Assembly (NCBI RefSeq): GCF_951805225.1
Contig: NZ_OX638201.1
Location: 4,340,001-4,404,000, forward strand
Direction: 5' to 3'
Source: an uncultured Flavobacterium sp.
Lineage (GTDB): Bacteria > Bacteroidota > Bacteroidia > Flavobacteriales > Flavobacteriaceae
DNA: 64,000 nt
Shown: positions 26,201 to 36,300 of the stretch, piece after piece
How positions within the stretch are numbered: the stretch's first letter is position 1
Layout: each line of letters opens with the position of its first letter
Made by a program: the position numbers and the translations under genes
Notes under the pieces: generated by a model
Told to the model about the DNA's origin: nothing
Databases searched by the model: none
The model's input: only the letters and a program-made list of their open reading frames with translations

Positions 26201-28606
26201 TCCTCCGGAATTAACTGCTTTTACAGTATAACTGCCGGCTGCTGTAGCAAATATTGACGTACCCGTTTCTCCAGTAGACCAAACATAAGTATATGAAGTA
26301 TTAGGACTAACTACATTCAAGCTTACACCATCTGTTTGACAAATTGTGTTAGATGTTGGTGAAATAGCTGGAACTGCAGGCACAGGTGTAGTTGAAGTAT
26401 TCGCTATTGTAGAATTTGCACTTGTACCACAGTTATTTGTTGCCCGAACTCTATAATAATAGATCGTATTAGCCGATAATCCTGTAATATTTTTTGTAAG
26501 CACGTTACCCACATTTAAACCATTGTAAGCGGGTAATATATTATTCGTAAAAGCAGTTCCAGATGCTTGGGTGGAGACATCTATAATATAACTTGTTGCC
26601 CGAGTAGCTAAAGCCCAATTTATTGTAATTTGCGTGCATGTTTGTCCTGTAGCTGTATTTATTGTAGGCACAGTTGGAGTTCCTGCTCCTCCTGTTATAG
26701 TGCCAGACGTTATAATATTAGAATTAGCACTAGTACCACAAGTATTAGTCGCTCTGACTCTGTAATAATATGTAGTACTCGCATTTAATCCAGTTACATC
26801 GAAACTAACCACATTTCCAACATTTAAACCATTATAAGCGGGTAATATATTATTATTGAAAGGAGTTCCAGATGGTTGAGTGGAAACATCTATAATATAA
26901 CTCGATGCTCTTAAAGCCGCAGACCAATTAGCCGTAAACTGAGAACATGTTTGACCTGTTCCTGTATTCGCAGTAGGTGTTGCAGGAATTCCAGCAGCCG
27001 CAGTCGTTGAAGTACTGTATGCAATAATAGTAGAACTTGCACTTGTAGCACAACTATTAGTCGCTCTGACTCTATAATAATAGTTTGTATTTACAGCTAA
27101 TCCTGTAATGTCTTTCGTTAAAACATTTCCAACATTTAAATTATTATAACCAACTAACATGTTTGCATTAAAATTGGCGCCATTTTGCGTAGATACATCT
27201 AAAAAGTAACTGGTTGCTCCTGATACTGCTGCCCAATTTGCAGTTATTTGTGAACACGTTCTTCCAGAACCTGCACTTGCATTTGGCGTTGCAGGAGCTA
27301 CAGTTGTCGCATATGTTATAACATTAGAATTAGCACTAACGCAAGTACCATTATAAGCTCTTACTCTATAATAGTAAGTATCATTTACCAAACCAGTAAT
27401 ATTAATAGTAAGTACATTACCAACATTACGCGCGCTATAACCTGTCACAAAAGTGGCAAAAGTATTATCTGTAGAAACATCTAATTCATAATAAGCTGCT
27501 CCTGAAACAGCTTGCCAATTAGCAGTTATTTGCGTACATGTTGCACCACTTCCTGCCAAAGCCACCGGAGCAGTTCCAGATGAATTTACTACAACTGTTG
27601 CTAAGTTATTTATCGTAATTGGTGTAGTACAATTTTCAGAAGCTACGGTGCTTGATCCAGAAGTTAAGGCAGTAATTTTTATAAACTTAGAACCAACAGC
27701 AGTAAAACCGCTAGCAATAAAAGATCCCGTTCCGGCTGTGGTTACATTCATTGCTGAAGGAGTTTGTGCGACTCCCTGTATTTCATAAGAAACTTTATAA
27801 AGACCAATAGGCAAAATACCTGTTAAAGTAATTTCTGAAGAGCTTCCGGAACAAACATTTACTGCAGAAGCTACTGTACTTGTCACACTATAAGTTGGAC
27901 AATTATAAGAAATAATTACTTTTCCGTCTCCTCCATCTCCACCTGCTCTAGCGGCTTGTAAAAAAGAAGATCTACCACCGCTACCACCTCCTCCGGGTGG
28001 ATTACCAGGATTACCTGCATTGGTTACAAAAGCGCCAGTAATTGCAGTTCCTCCAGTTCCTCCGCCATTTGCTGCGTTTCCTCCTGCACCTGAACTAGTA
28101 ACGGATCCGGTATCATCAACAAAACCAGATTCTCCGGCAAGACCCGGAAATCCTGAAATTGGTGCTGTTCCAACAGATGCCGCACTAGAACCTCCTAAAC
28201 CTCCTACAGGTTGGTTTCCTGTATTTACAAGCCCGCCTTTTCCTCCATCCGCTTTAAGCGAAAATCCGGTAATAGCAGAAAAACCACCAAAATTTCCATT
28301 CGCTCCAGCAACTCCTTTTCCTCCGGCTCCAACAATTACGGTTAATAAAGCTCCGGATGTTATCGTCAAAGAGTTACTTGCAAACGCTCCACCACCACCT
28401 CCGGAACCACCTCTAGCACCACTAAACCCGGGATTAGTAGAACCTCCTCCGGCACCACCAGCTCCCCAAGCTTGTACATTAATGGAAGTTATTCCCGCAG
28501 GACTAGCAAATGTTTGTGAACCTGCGACCGAAAATGTGGTTGTAGTTTGTGCATAGAAAAAAACAGGGAAACAAATCAATAATGGAATAAGTAAAGATCT
28601 TTTCAT
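23201..28606 (-). CDS. Large T9SS cargo protein: Gly-rich domain, four FN3 and Ig-like repeats, type C sorting module
   Basis: 1801 residues. Signal peptide MKRSLLIPLLICFPVFFYAQ. The Gly-rich domain (about 25-230, WGAGGAGGGSTN) is paralogous to that of the 22718 gene. Four fibronectin III-like repeats of about 95 residues follow (TCTQITANW, VGNVLT..ITGL, YYYRVRA). Then come PKD/Ig-like repeats, including paired segments SGTPTQSGTF(S/N)YSIPLTGGC. The last 500 residues are the shared type C T9SS module (VCSCKIDSG, HDLSPNTLLDKYQSYD, GNPYPSAIDAEDF, LNLTNTQGAFKQLL, KTLGTGDFE, ending SRKVLF). FN3 and Ig folds suggest binding of glycans or surfaces rather than catalysis. Confidence 0.85.
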   Translation of the reverse strand: MKRSLLIPLLICFPVFFYAQTTTTFSVAGSQTFASPAGITSINVQAWGAGGAGGGSTNPGFSGARGGSGGGGGAFASNSLTITSGALLTVIVGAGGKGVAGANGNFGGFSAITGFSLKADGGKGGLVNTGNQPVGGLGGSSAASVGTAPISGFPGLAGESGFVDDTGSVTSSGAGGNAANGGGTGGTAITGAFVTNAGNPGNPPGGGGSGGRSSFLQAARAGGDGGDGKVIISYNCPTYSVTSTVASAVNVCSGSSSEITLTGILPIGLYKVSYEIQGVAQTPSAMNVTTAGTGSFIASGFTAVGSKFIKITALTSGSSTVASENCTTPITINNLATVVVNSSGTAPVALAGSGATCTQITANWQAVSGAAYYELDVSTDNTFATFVTGYSARNVGNVLTINITGLVNDTYYYRVRAYNGTCVSANSNVITYATTVAPATPNASAGSGRTCSQITANWAAVSGATSYFLDVSTQNGANFNANMLVGYNNLNVGNVLTKDITGLAVNTNYYYRVRATNSCATSASSTIIAYSTSTTAAAGIPATPTANTGTGQTCSQFTANWSAALRASSYIIDVSTQPSGTPFNNNILPAYNGLNVGNVVSFDVTGLNASTTYYYRVRATNTCGTSANSNIITSGTITGGAGTPTVPTINTATGQTCTQITINWALATRATSYIIDVSTQASGTAFTNNILPAYNGLNVGNVLTKNITGLSANTIYYYRVRATNNCGTSANSTIANTSTTPVPAVPAISPTSNTICQTDGVSLNVVSPNTSYTYVWSTGETGTSIFATAAGSYTVKAVNSGGCSSADSPAATVIVQGLPTAIAGGSATICSNQSVTVSGASATNGTIKWTFSGGAGTLTGDTTLTPTYTPVMGGAARTVVLTMTVTSVNACMPQIATAAYTINIQAAPTVSISGTQSTCSNGSVTLASGEANASNGTILWTHNGAGTISAGATTLTPTYTAAAADAGKQITLTMTVTASPSCSVPYTVSDIYPVIVNAENTVTGASSSPILCNNTLMPNITHTTTGATGIGAPLNLPTGVSAIWASNTITISGTPTQSGTFSYSIPLTGGCSVVNATGTIVVNLDTVGAASTSPTICSHTIMPNITHTTTGATGIGASVNLPTGVSASWSSNTITISGTPTQSGTFNYSIPLTGGCGPVSATGTIVVNPLPSTPISGTIIQPTCSNPTGSIVLNGLLSTPTWIITQTGTVLRTYSASGTTYTISNLLPGNYNFTIEDGVNCPSLPTISLEIKAPITNIWNGTVWSKGGVPLNTDSVEFSADYQSTGDLNVCSCKIDSGKTITINSGHTLTVEKELNVDSGAGTNLIFLNNASLVQTTNAVNTGNIIYHRDTEPVRRYDYTYWATPITNPAQPYTLHDLSPNTLLDKYQSYDSAAGAWDISLNGTRIMVPAVGYTVRAPQSFSITVPAIYQAIFVGVPNNGDYSVPLFATKWSLIGNPYPSAIDAEDFININHFDTPSVDVGALYFWTHNTPPSSTPSAGGSYDYTSDDYAVFSLSGGISTGARLPDGTYEPAPSGKIAACQSFFMKASGPGVVKFSNDMRISGNNSEFFKTTKTRAIEKNRIWLNLTNTQGAFKQLLIGYIEGASNTWDINYDATTMNSNSFIDFYSINESKKLTVQGRALPFLDTDQVPLGYKTTIVGDFTIAIDHVDGFFNNQAVYLEDKTMGKITNLKAGNYTFTTEIGTFTDRFTISYVDKTLGTGDFENAENDVLVSVKDKIIKVTSTKEVLREVILFDVSGKMLYHKNKITNTELTIPNLQSGNQVLLVRIVLENGHSTSRKVLF

Positions 28607-29319
28607 ATCAAGGCGTTTTAAATCATTAAAAAATCAGATTCAGGTGAAAATCATTTTTAGACTATTTAAATACCGCAATTTCGAATCAGAACAATAAAAA
28701 GGAAATGATTAAGACGAAACGTATGAACACGAATATTATAGAAAAATTGGAACTCAAATTTTACAAATTGACATTAATATTAATGTTTAAGTTAGTTTGT
28801 GAAATTCGTATTTACTTTTTATTTCTATGTTCAGACCGTAGTCATTAAGATGTACTTTTTTGTTTATTTAGTGTGGTACTTAAATTAAACAATCAGTAGT
28901 TGCAAATAGGTAGAAGGGCCCCGAAAAAAAAATATTTTTGTTTACATTTTTAATACTTCTGAGAGCAGTTTTAACAAAATGTAATAGTAAAATTCCGTTA
29001 AATAAAGTGTAGTAACAATTTACAAAATATTATTTAACTTATTAAAAAACAGATACTTATAATTTAAAAACTACATATTTTTAAGTAATTTCGCATAAAG
29101 TTTTTTTTTTAATGTAGTTCGTCATTTAAATAATGTAGCTCATCCAAATAAATAAAATCCTAATTTTTAACTTTTTAGTATTTTCTTACCTGATTTAGAA
29201 AAATCCGATACAATTTCATCTCAAAAAACGTCTGAGAAATACATAAGACCAAAATTTTTTGCATAAAAAATCCATTCCGTTTTGCAGAATGGATCATAAA
29301 TATTTTGAAAAACTTTTTC
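28607..29319. other. 713-base intergenic region upstream of the 28606 gene
   Basis: No ORF is credible. It holds the terminator of the 29320 gene (29265-29294) and, at 28861-28900, a block (TGTTTATTTAGTG then TTAAACAATCAGTA) related to 22871-22910 upstream of the neighbouring paralogue. The remainder is AT-rich with poly-A runs. Confidence 0.5.
29265..29294 (-). terminator. Hairpin terminator of the 29320-33183 gene
   Basis: AAAATCCATTCCG / CAGAATGGAT stem with a TTTTG loop, about 25 bases after the stop codon. Confidence 0.65.
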
Positions 29320-32300
29320 TTAAAACGATACTTTTTTTGTTACTGAATTTCCATTTTCTAAAGTCACTTTTACAAGTAAAATTTGATGTCCAAAAAATAA
29401 ATTCTGAATGGTTAATTTATTGGTATCTATTTTTTCTTTTGTATAAATTCTATTTCCTGAAATATCAAAAGCAGCAACTTCCTTTAGGTTCTGATTTTTG
29501 GAAGTAATAAAAATCATTTTATCTTTTTTCCAAACTATAACGTCATTGGTCTGAGCCTCAAATTTATCAACTCCAAGTGTTTTATCCGTAAATTTTAGTA
29601 TAAACCGATCGTTAAAAGTTCCAATTGATGAATTAAAAGAATAAGGAGATTCGGATAAATTATGGATGATTTTTAAATCTTTATCTTCAATAAAAACATT
29701 TGTTTCTTCAAAAATTCCGTCTTTATGATCAATGCTAAAATTAAAATTACCTGCAATTCCCACTTTAAAGCCTAATACAATTGAATCTTTTTCTGAAAAA
29801 GGCAAAGCACGTCCTTGAATCACTAATTTTTTGTTTTCGATAATACTATAAAAATCAACATACTGATTTGCGTTCATACTTAAAGCATCATACTTATCAT
29901 CGAATCCGTTAGTTGCATCATTTATGTAACCGAGCAAAATTTGTTTAAATGCACCTTCATTATTTCTCAGATTCAACCAAAATCTATGTTTTTCAGTCGT
30001 ATTTTGATCCGATATTTTATTGCGACTTGCCGGCTTATAGAAACTCACATTTCTTCCTTTTAACCTCATTTCATTAGTAAATGTGGCAATTCCTAAATCT
30101 TTACTTTGTAGAAAAAAAGATTGTCCTGCTGCTATTGTACCATTTGGTTCAGTGGTAGTAACTCCCAAAGATGTTGCAACTGTGCTAACACCTCCAAGCA
30201 AATTATAAGTTGCATAATCGTCACCTGTATATTTTAGATTTGTCATTGGTGTATTATGAGTCCAGAAATAAAGCGCGCCTTTTATTTTTAAGTCATTTTT
30301 AGTCAAGAAAACATTCGCATCAACTGCTGATGGATATGGATTTCCAATTAAGTTATAACTATCTTTCATTCCTAAATCGACTTCAATTTTTCCGTTATTT
30401 GGAATTCCTTTAAAAGTTGCTTCAAAGACAGATCGCTCTGTAATTGAAAAATCCTGCGGTGCTCTAATTACATATCCTTTACCAACAATCATAATATTTG
30501 AAGGTTGTTCGTACTTCCATATTTTTTCTAAACCATCATAAGATTGATACTTATCAGACAACGTATTTGGAGAAACATCGACAAGTTTTTGATTTTCGAC
30601 CGGAGAAGACCAATACGTAAAATCATACCTTAATACTGGGCTTGTCTTTCTTTTAAAATGAATAATTCCTGTATTTATCATTTCATCATCTGACTGATAT
30701 AAACTTGCTGAATCTTCCAAAACTAAAGTTCCTAAACCTGTATATGAAAATTCAATTCCTAAAGTATTTCCACTTAATAATGTTACCATTTTTCCTTCGT
30801 CAATAGAACAATTACAAACATTTTCTGTTGTCAAAGAGGGAAAATTTTCTTTAAAAAACACTTCTTTTCCAACTGAAGGAAGTCCATTATTCCATGAAAT
30901 GCCATTCCATATTGTTGAGTCAACACAGAGTTTCAAACGTGCAATTCTATGTTTGGAAATCCCTGAAACTGAATTGAAATTCCCTCCAATTAATAAGCGA
31001 TAATCTGAGGTAAAACTCATTGCAAAAAGAGTATTATTTAAAGGTGCATTAAAGGAATCATCATTATCGCCATTTTTCGATAACCGTATTAAACGCTGAG
31101 AAAGTAAAGCTTTGTAGGTTCCTGAGAAAGTTCCTCCAACCAAAATCTTATCATCGGGCTGAACTAAAATACTGCGAACTTCTCCTTTATTAAAACCTGC
31201 TCCAGAATCAAATGTAGTATCTAAATCACCATTGGAATTTAGCCGAAGTATTCGTTTTTGTGCAACTTTATTATAGCTTAAAAAAGAACCTCCAATGATT
31301 ATTTTCTGATCAGATTGTAGTGCAATTGCATATACATTTTTATCGAAACTATCTCCAATTTTAAAACCGGAATCTATACTTCCGTCAGTATTTAAGCGGA
31401 CTAAACGAGCGAAAGTATTCCCGTTGAATTTATCAAATCTTCCGCCTACCAAAATTTTTCCGTCAGGCTGAATCAAAATTGTTTCAATAATAGCGTCTGC
31501 ACCAAGACCAACGTTAAAGCTATTATCTCGAGAACCATTTGGTAATAATCTAATTATTCGTCCAACGCCAGTTATTCCGTTATAGGAAACAAAATTGCCT
31601 GCAACAATTACTTTTCCATCTTCCTGAATTGCCATTGCATATATTTGGCTGTTGAATCCAGAACCTATATTAAATGTATTATCAATTGTTCCATCAGGAA
31701 AAATTCGGGTAATTCGATTGTATACTATATCATTATACTTTGTAAAATTTCCTCCAATAACTATTTTCCCGTCTGATTGTTGTACCGCAGATTTTATGAG
31801 ATTATTTGCTCCTGATTTATCGGAATTAAAAGAAGGATCGATCATTCCGTTTTCTAAAAGTCGGGCGATTCTAAAAATAGTAGCGCCATTAAATTTGGTG
31901 AAATTTCCAAAAATCATTGCTTTATTATTTTCTAATGGTAAAACTTTTTGGACTGAATTATCAAAACCAACTCCAGCCGACAAATAACTACTATCGTGTT
32001 CTCCGTCTGAATTAACTTTTACTAATCTTCCTTGATTTTGACCGTCAAAAGTTAAAAAGGAGCCTCCAATATACCAAGAACCATTTGAGTCATTCATTAA
32101 TGCTAAAACTGAGCCTGAACCTGAACCTGGTCCTGAATCTATATCAAAATCTGAATTTAAAGTTCCATTAGAATTTAAAAGAAAAACTCTATTAATTGCC
32201 TTTCCATTATATAAACCACTAAAAGATCCTCCGACCATTATTTGCCCTAAAGAATCTATTTTAATTGTTTGAACAGCTCCTCCGTTTATGCCAGAACCAG

Positions 32301-33183
32301 ATAAAAAAGTATTGTCTATGGCGCCATCTTCGTTTATACGTATGATTCTATTTGCTGTAACACCATTATAAGTTGTGAAGCTTCCGCCCAGAATAATTTT
32401 ACCATCCTGCTGAACTGCTATAGCATCGATATCATCGTTAAAACCAGTTCCTATATTAAAGGTTTCGTCTATGTTTCCGTCATAATTTAAACGGGCAACT
32501 TTATTTTTTGAAACGCCATTGAATTCTGAAAAATTTCCACAAATCAGAATTTTTCCGTTGGTTAAAACTCTGGCATTTGAAATAATTACTGACGAACCGG
32601 CACCAATAATAAATGTAGGATCTAAGGCTCCATTTGGAAGTAAACGCGCAATTCGGTTTACTGTAATATTATTGTATTTTGTAAAACTGCCCACAATAAT
32701 AATTTTGCCATCAGGTTGTAGACAGATATTATATATAATACCTGTTGTTGCTGCAATCAAGGTATTAAAAGAAGTATCGTGTGTTCCGTCTTTATTTAGC
32801 CGAATTAACCTTCCTGAACTTACTCCGTTGTAAGATGTAAAACTTCCGCCAACTAATATTTTTCCGTCAGGCTGAATTTCCGTTGTATAAACTTTACCAT
32901 TAAAACTAGTTCCTGTATTAAAACTTGGGTCAATAATTCCGTCTGGTTTTAATCGGGTTAAATAAGTACTTGGTATTCCGTTAAGGCTTAAATAATCTCC
33001 TCCAACTATTAGATTTTTATCTGATTGTAGCGATAAAGTCCGAACTGTATTGTCGAAACCATCTCCACTTAGACCATTATCGAATGTGTTAAAAGTACTG
33101 TCGACTTTGCCTTGTTGGGCAGAGATTTGCGAGTTAAATGTTGAACTAATTAAAATCAAAGAACAAAATAATTTTCTAATCAA
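29320..33183 (-). CDS. T9SS cargo protein with 14 delta-60 beta-propeller repeats and type C sorting module
   Basis: 1287 residues. Signal peptide MIRKLFCSLILISSTFNSQISAQ. Residues about 40-750 are 14 delta-60 repeats of about 50 residues (QPDGKILVGGSFTSYNGV, RLIRLNKDGTHDTSFN and variants). Fourteen blades would fit two seven-bladed propellers. The C-terminal 510 residues are the shared T9SS module (VCNCSIDEGK, VSPNTLSDKYQSYDG, GNPYPSAVDA, LNLRNNEGAFKQILLGYI, GRALPFSEKD, KTLGVDKFE, KKVSF end); this copy is the most diverged of the six. It is probably a surface binding protein; no catalytic residues are visible. Confidence 0.87.
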   Translation of the reverse strand: MIRKLFCSLILISSTFNSQISAQQGKVDSTFNTFDNGLSGDGFDNTVRTLSLQSDKNLIVGGDYLSLNGIPSTYLTRLKPDGIIDPSFNTGTSFNGKVYTTEIQPDGKILVGGSFTSYNGVSSGRLIRLNKDGTHDTSFNTLIAATTGIIYNICLQPDGKIIIVGSFTKYNNITVNRIARLLPNGALDPTFIIGAGSSVIISNARVLTNGKILICGNFSEFNGVSKNKVARLNYDGNIDETFNIGTGFNDDIDAIAVQQDGKIILGGSFTTYNGVTANRIIRINEDGAIDNTFLSGSGINGGAVQTIKIDSLGQIMVGGSFSGLYNGKAINRVFLLNSNGTLNSDFDIDSGPGSGSGSVLALMNDSNGSWYIGGSFLTFDGQNQGRLVKVNSDGEHDSSYLSAGVGFDNSVQKVLPLENNKAMIFGNFTKFNGATIFRIARLLENGMIDPSFNSDKSGANNLIKSAVQQSDGKIVIGGNFTKYNDIVYNRITRIFPDGTIDNTFNIGSGFNSQIYAMAIQEDGKVIVAGNFVSYNGITGVGRIIRLLPNGSRDNSFNVGLGADAIIETILIQPDGKILVGGRFDKFNGNTFARLVRLNTDGSIDSGFKIGDSFDKNVYAIALQSDQKIIIGGSFLSYNKVAQKRILRLNSNGDLDTTFDSGAGFNKGEVRSILVQPDDKILVGGTFSGTYKALLSQRLIRLSKNGDNDDSFNAPLNNTLFAMSFTSDYRLLIGGNFNSVSGISKHRIARLKLCVDSTIWNGISWNNGLPSVGKEVFFKENFPSLTTENVCNCSIDEGKMVTLLSGNTLGIEFSYTGLGTLVLEDSASLYQSDDEMINTGIIHFKRKTSPVLRYDFTYWSSPVENQKLVDVSPNTLSDKYQSYDGLEKIWKYEQPSNIMIVGKGYVIRAPQDFSITERSVFEATFKGIPNNGKIEVDLGMKDSYNLIGNPYPSAVDANVFLTKNDLKIKGALYFWTHNTPMTNLKYTGDDYATYNLLGGVSTVATSLGVTTTEPNGTIAAGQSFFLQSKDLGIATFTNEMRLKGRNVSFYKPASRNKISDQNTTEKHRFWLNLRNNEGAFKQILLGYINDATNGFDDKYDALSMNANQYVDFYSIIENKKLVIQGRALPFSEKDSIVLGFKVGIAGNFNFSIDHKDGIFEETNVFIEDKDLKIIHNLSESPYSFNSSIGTFNDRFILKFTDKTLGVDKFEAQTNDVIVWKKDKMIFITSKNQNLKEVAAFDISGNRIYTKEKIDTNKLTIQNLFFGHQILLVKVTLENGNSVTKKVSF

Positions 33184-33287
33184 AATCTAAAATTTCAGGC
33201 GGTTACTATTTGTAAGAATAAACCGAAATTTAAAATTCTTTTTTGATAGCGACAATACCCACTTTTGGTTAAATTTTATATTGGATC

Positions 33288-33322
33288 AAAAAAAAATCCA
33301 TTCCGAAAAACGGAATGGATTT
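33288..33322 (-). terminator. Hairpin terminator of the 33365-41467 gene
   Basis: AAATCCATTCCG / CGGAATGGATTT perfect stem with an AAAAA loop. Confidence 0.75.
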
Positions 33323-33364
33323 AGATAATTTAAAATCATAAAGACGTATTAATCTCTACATCAT

Positions 33365-36300
33365 TTATTGAAATATAATTTTTTTAGTTGTAGTAAAATC
33401 GTTGTCTAAAGTAACTTTTACTAATAACACCTGATTGCTTGATTGTAAACTTGATATTTGCAATTCAGCCGTATCAACTTTCTTTTTATTATAAAGAAGT
33501 TGTCCGTTGATATCATAAATCGTAACTTCTTTAATAGTTTCTTTAGTAGAAGTTACTTTTATTGCTTTATCTTTTACAGAAACGAAAACACTGTTTTCAA
33601 GATTTTCAAAATCTCCTGTTCCAAGAGTTTTCTTGATATAAGAAATTGTAAAACGATCAGCAAAAGTTCCTATCGCGGTTGTAAACGTATAATCACCAGC
33701 TTTTAAGTCTGTAATTTTCCCGGTTGTTCTATCTTCCAGATATACTAACTGATTATTAAAAAATCCGTCTGCATGATCAATTGAAATAACGAAATCGCCA
33801 GCAACTGTCGTTTTATATCCTAACGGAATTCGGTCAGTATCTGTAAATGGTAAAGCACGACCTTGAATGCTCAATTTTGTTGCTTCATTAATACTGTAGA
33901 AATCTACAAAAGTATTACCATTATTTGCAGTGGCATCATAATTAACATCCCATTCATTTGTTGCTCCTTCGATATAACCAACCAAAATTTGTTTAAAAGC
34001 TCCTTGATTACTAGTAAGATTTAACCATAAACGATTTTTCTCGATCGCTTTTGATTTAGTTGTTTTGTAAAATTGATCATTTCCTCCATCAATTCGCATA
34101 TCGTTTGTGAACTTGACAATTCCAGGCGCTGAGGCTTTCATAAAGAAAGACTGGCAAGCTGCAATTTGACCTGTTGGTGCAGGATCGTAAGTTCCGTCAG
34201 GTCGTTTTGCACCTGTTCTTGTTGATCCAGATAAAGTAAAGACTGCATAATCATTACTTGTGTAATCATAAGAACCACCCGCTGAAGGCGTACTGCTTGG
34301 AGGAGAATTGTGTGTCCAAAAGTATAGTGCTCCAACATCTACAGATGGTGATGCAAAATGATTAATATTAATAAACTCCTCTGCATCAATTGCTGATGGA
34401 TAAGGATTTCCTATTAAACTCCATTTCGCAGCATAAAGCGGAGCTGAATAATCTCCGTTATTAGGAATACCTGTAAAAACAGCAGGATAAATTGCAGGAA
34501 TAGTAAGTGAGAAACTTTGCGGTGCTCTCACTGTATATCCTATAGCAGGAACCATTACTCTTGTTCCATTTAGACTAATATCCCATGATGATGTTGGTGA
34601 ATCATAACTGTTATATTTATCCAATAAAGTATTTGGAGATAAATCACTAAGTTTATAAGGTTGTGCCGGATTTGTTATTGGTGTTGCCCAATAAGTGAAA
34701 TCATAACGACGAACTAAATCTGTATTTCTATTATAAATAATATTTCCTGTATTAGTAGCATTTGTTGTTTGCACTAAACTAGATTGATCCAGAAAAACTA
34801 AAGATCCTAAAGGCGCTACAGTTACACTAGCTACTACTCTTAGAGTGTTTTTACTGTTTACTATTAATGAAGCATTGTCATTTACAGTAATTGTATAGGC
34901 GTTTGCTACAACTCCAGTTCCCTGCACACTTGGCGCATTTGGCAATGACGCCACATCCGGAATTACGATACAATCAGAAGCTGATGGTAATACCGCAGGA
35001 TTCCAGTTTGCAGGATTACTCCAGTTTCCATCTGCATTTCCTGTCCATACTTTAGAAACAGCTGCATTTATTGCAACATTTGTAGAAGCCAAAGAGCTAC
35101 AACTATTTGCTGCACCTACAACAGTAAAAGTATAATTACCCGCAGCAAGATTTTGTACATTGTATGTTGATCCTGTTCCATTATATGTATTTGGAGCTGA
35201 ACCACTTTGTGTAATTGTCCATGTTCCAGAAGACGGTAAGTTACTTAACAAAACACTACCACCTGTTGGTGAAGCACATGTTGGCTGTGTTGGAGTTCCT
35301 GGACTTGGAGTTCCTGGTAATGTGTTTACGGACATTGTTATTGTATTCGACGTAGCTGGACTTCCTGTTAAACAAGGACTTGCATTAGAAGTCATTATAA
35401 CTTTAATATCATCAGCATTAGCTAAAGTACTGCTACTATAAGTCGACAAACCTGTTCCAACTGGAGTTAATCCATTGTACCATTGATATGTTGGAGCTGT
35501 CCCTTCATTTACAGGAGTAGCTGTAAAAGTTACTAAAGTTCCACTGCAAATCGTTCCTGAAGGTGAAGCTGATATGGTAACACTTGCTACAATATCTGGT
35601 GAAACTTTCACTGACACTTCATTTGAAACAATTGCACTTCCGCATGATGGTGTTGAAGTACAAACTATAAGCCAGTCTCCAACTCCTAAATTTGCTCCTG
35701 TTGGAGTAAAAGTTTGTGCGTTTTGACCAGATATATTCGTAATTGTTCCTCCAGAAACTGAGCGTTTACCCCATTGACGAGACGTTATTGTAGTTCCGCC
35801 AGTTTCTGATACTGTTAAAGTAGTTCCTGTACCTACTAGGCATAATGCCTGACCACCATTTGGTGTGATTGCAACTGCTGATAAATTTGGGTTTACCGTT
35901 ATTGTTTTAGTGACTGTGATTGATCCACATGATCCTCCACTTGTTGTTAGTGTTAATGTGATGCTACCAGATTCTGACGCACCTGCTGTATAAGTAGCAG
36001 TTGATGGATTGTTTGCATTTGTCCAGCTTCCTGCTCCGCCTGTCCATACTCCGCTAGTGGCACCACCACCTATTGATCCGCCCATTGCTGATGAAATAGC
36101 TCCTTGACAAATAGCTGTCAAAGCACCTCCTGCATTTGCTTTTGGATTTGGATTTACCGTTATTGTTTTAGTGGCTGTTTTTGGTCCGCATGAACCTCCA
36201 CTTGTTGTTAGTGTTAATGTGATACTGCCGGATTCCGATGCACTTGCTGTGTAAGTCGCAGTTGATGGATTGTTTGCATTTGTCCATGTTCCTGCTCCAC

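Noticed and set aside
28020..28556. 178-codon plus-strand frame rich in Pro and Ala
   Set aside because: It is the antisense of the Gly-rich N-terminus of the 28606 protein and has no independent support.
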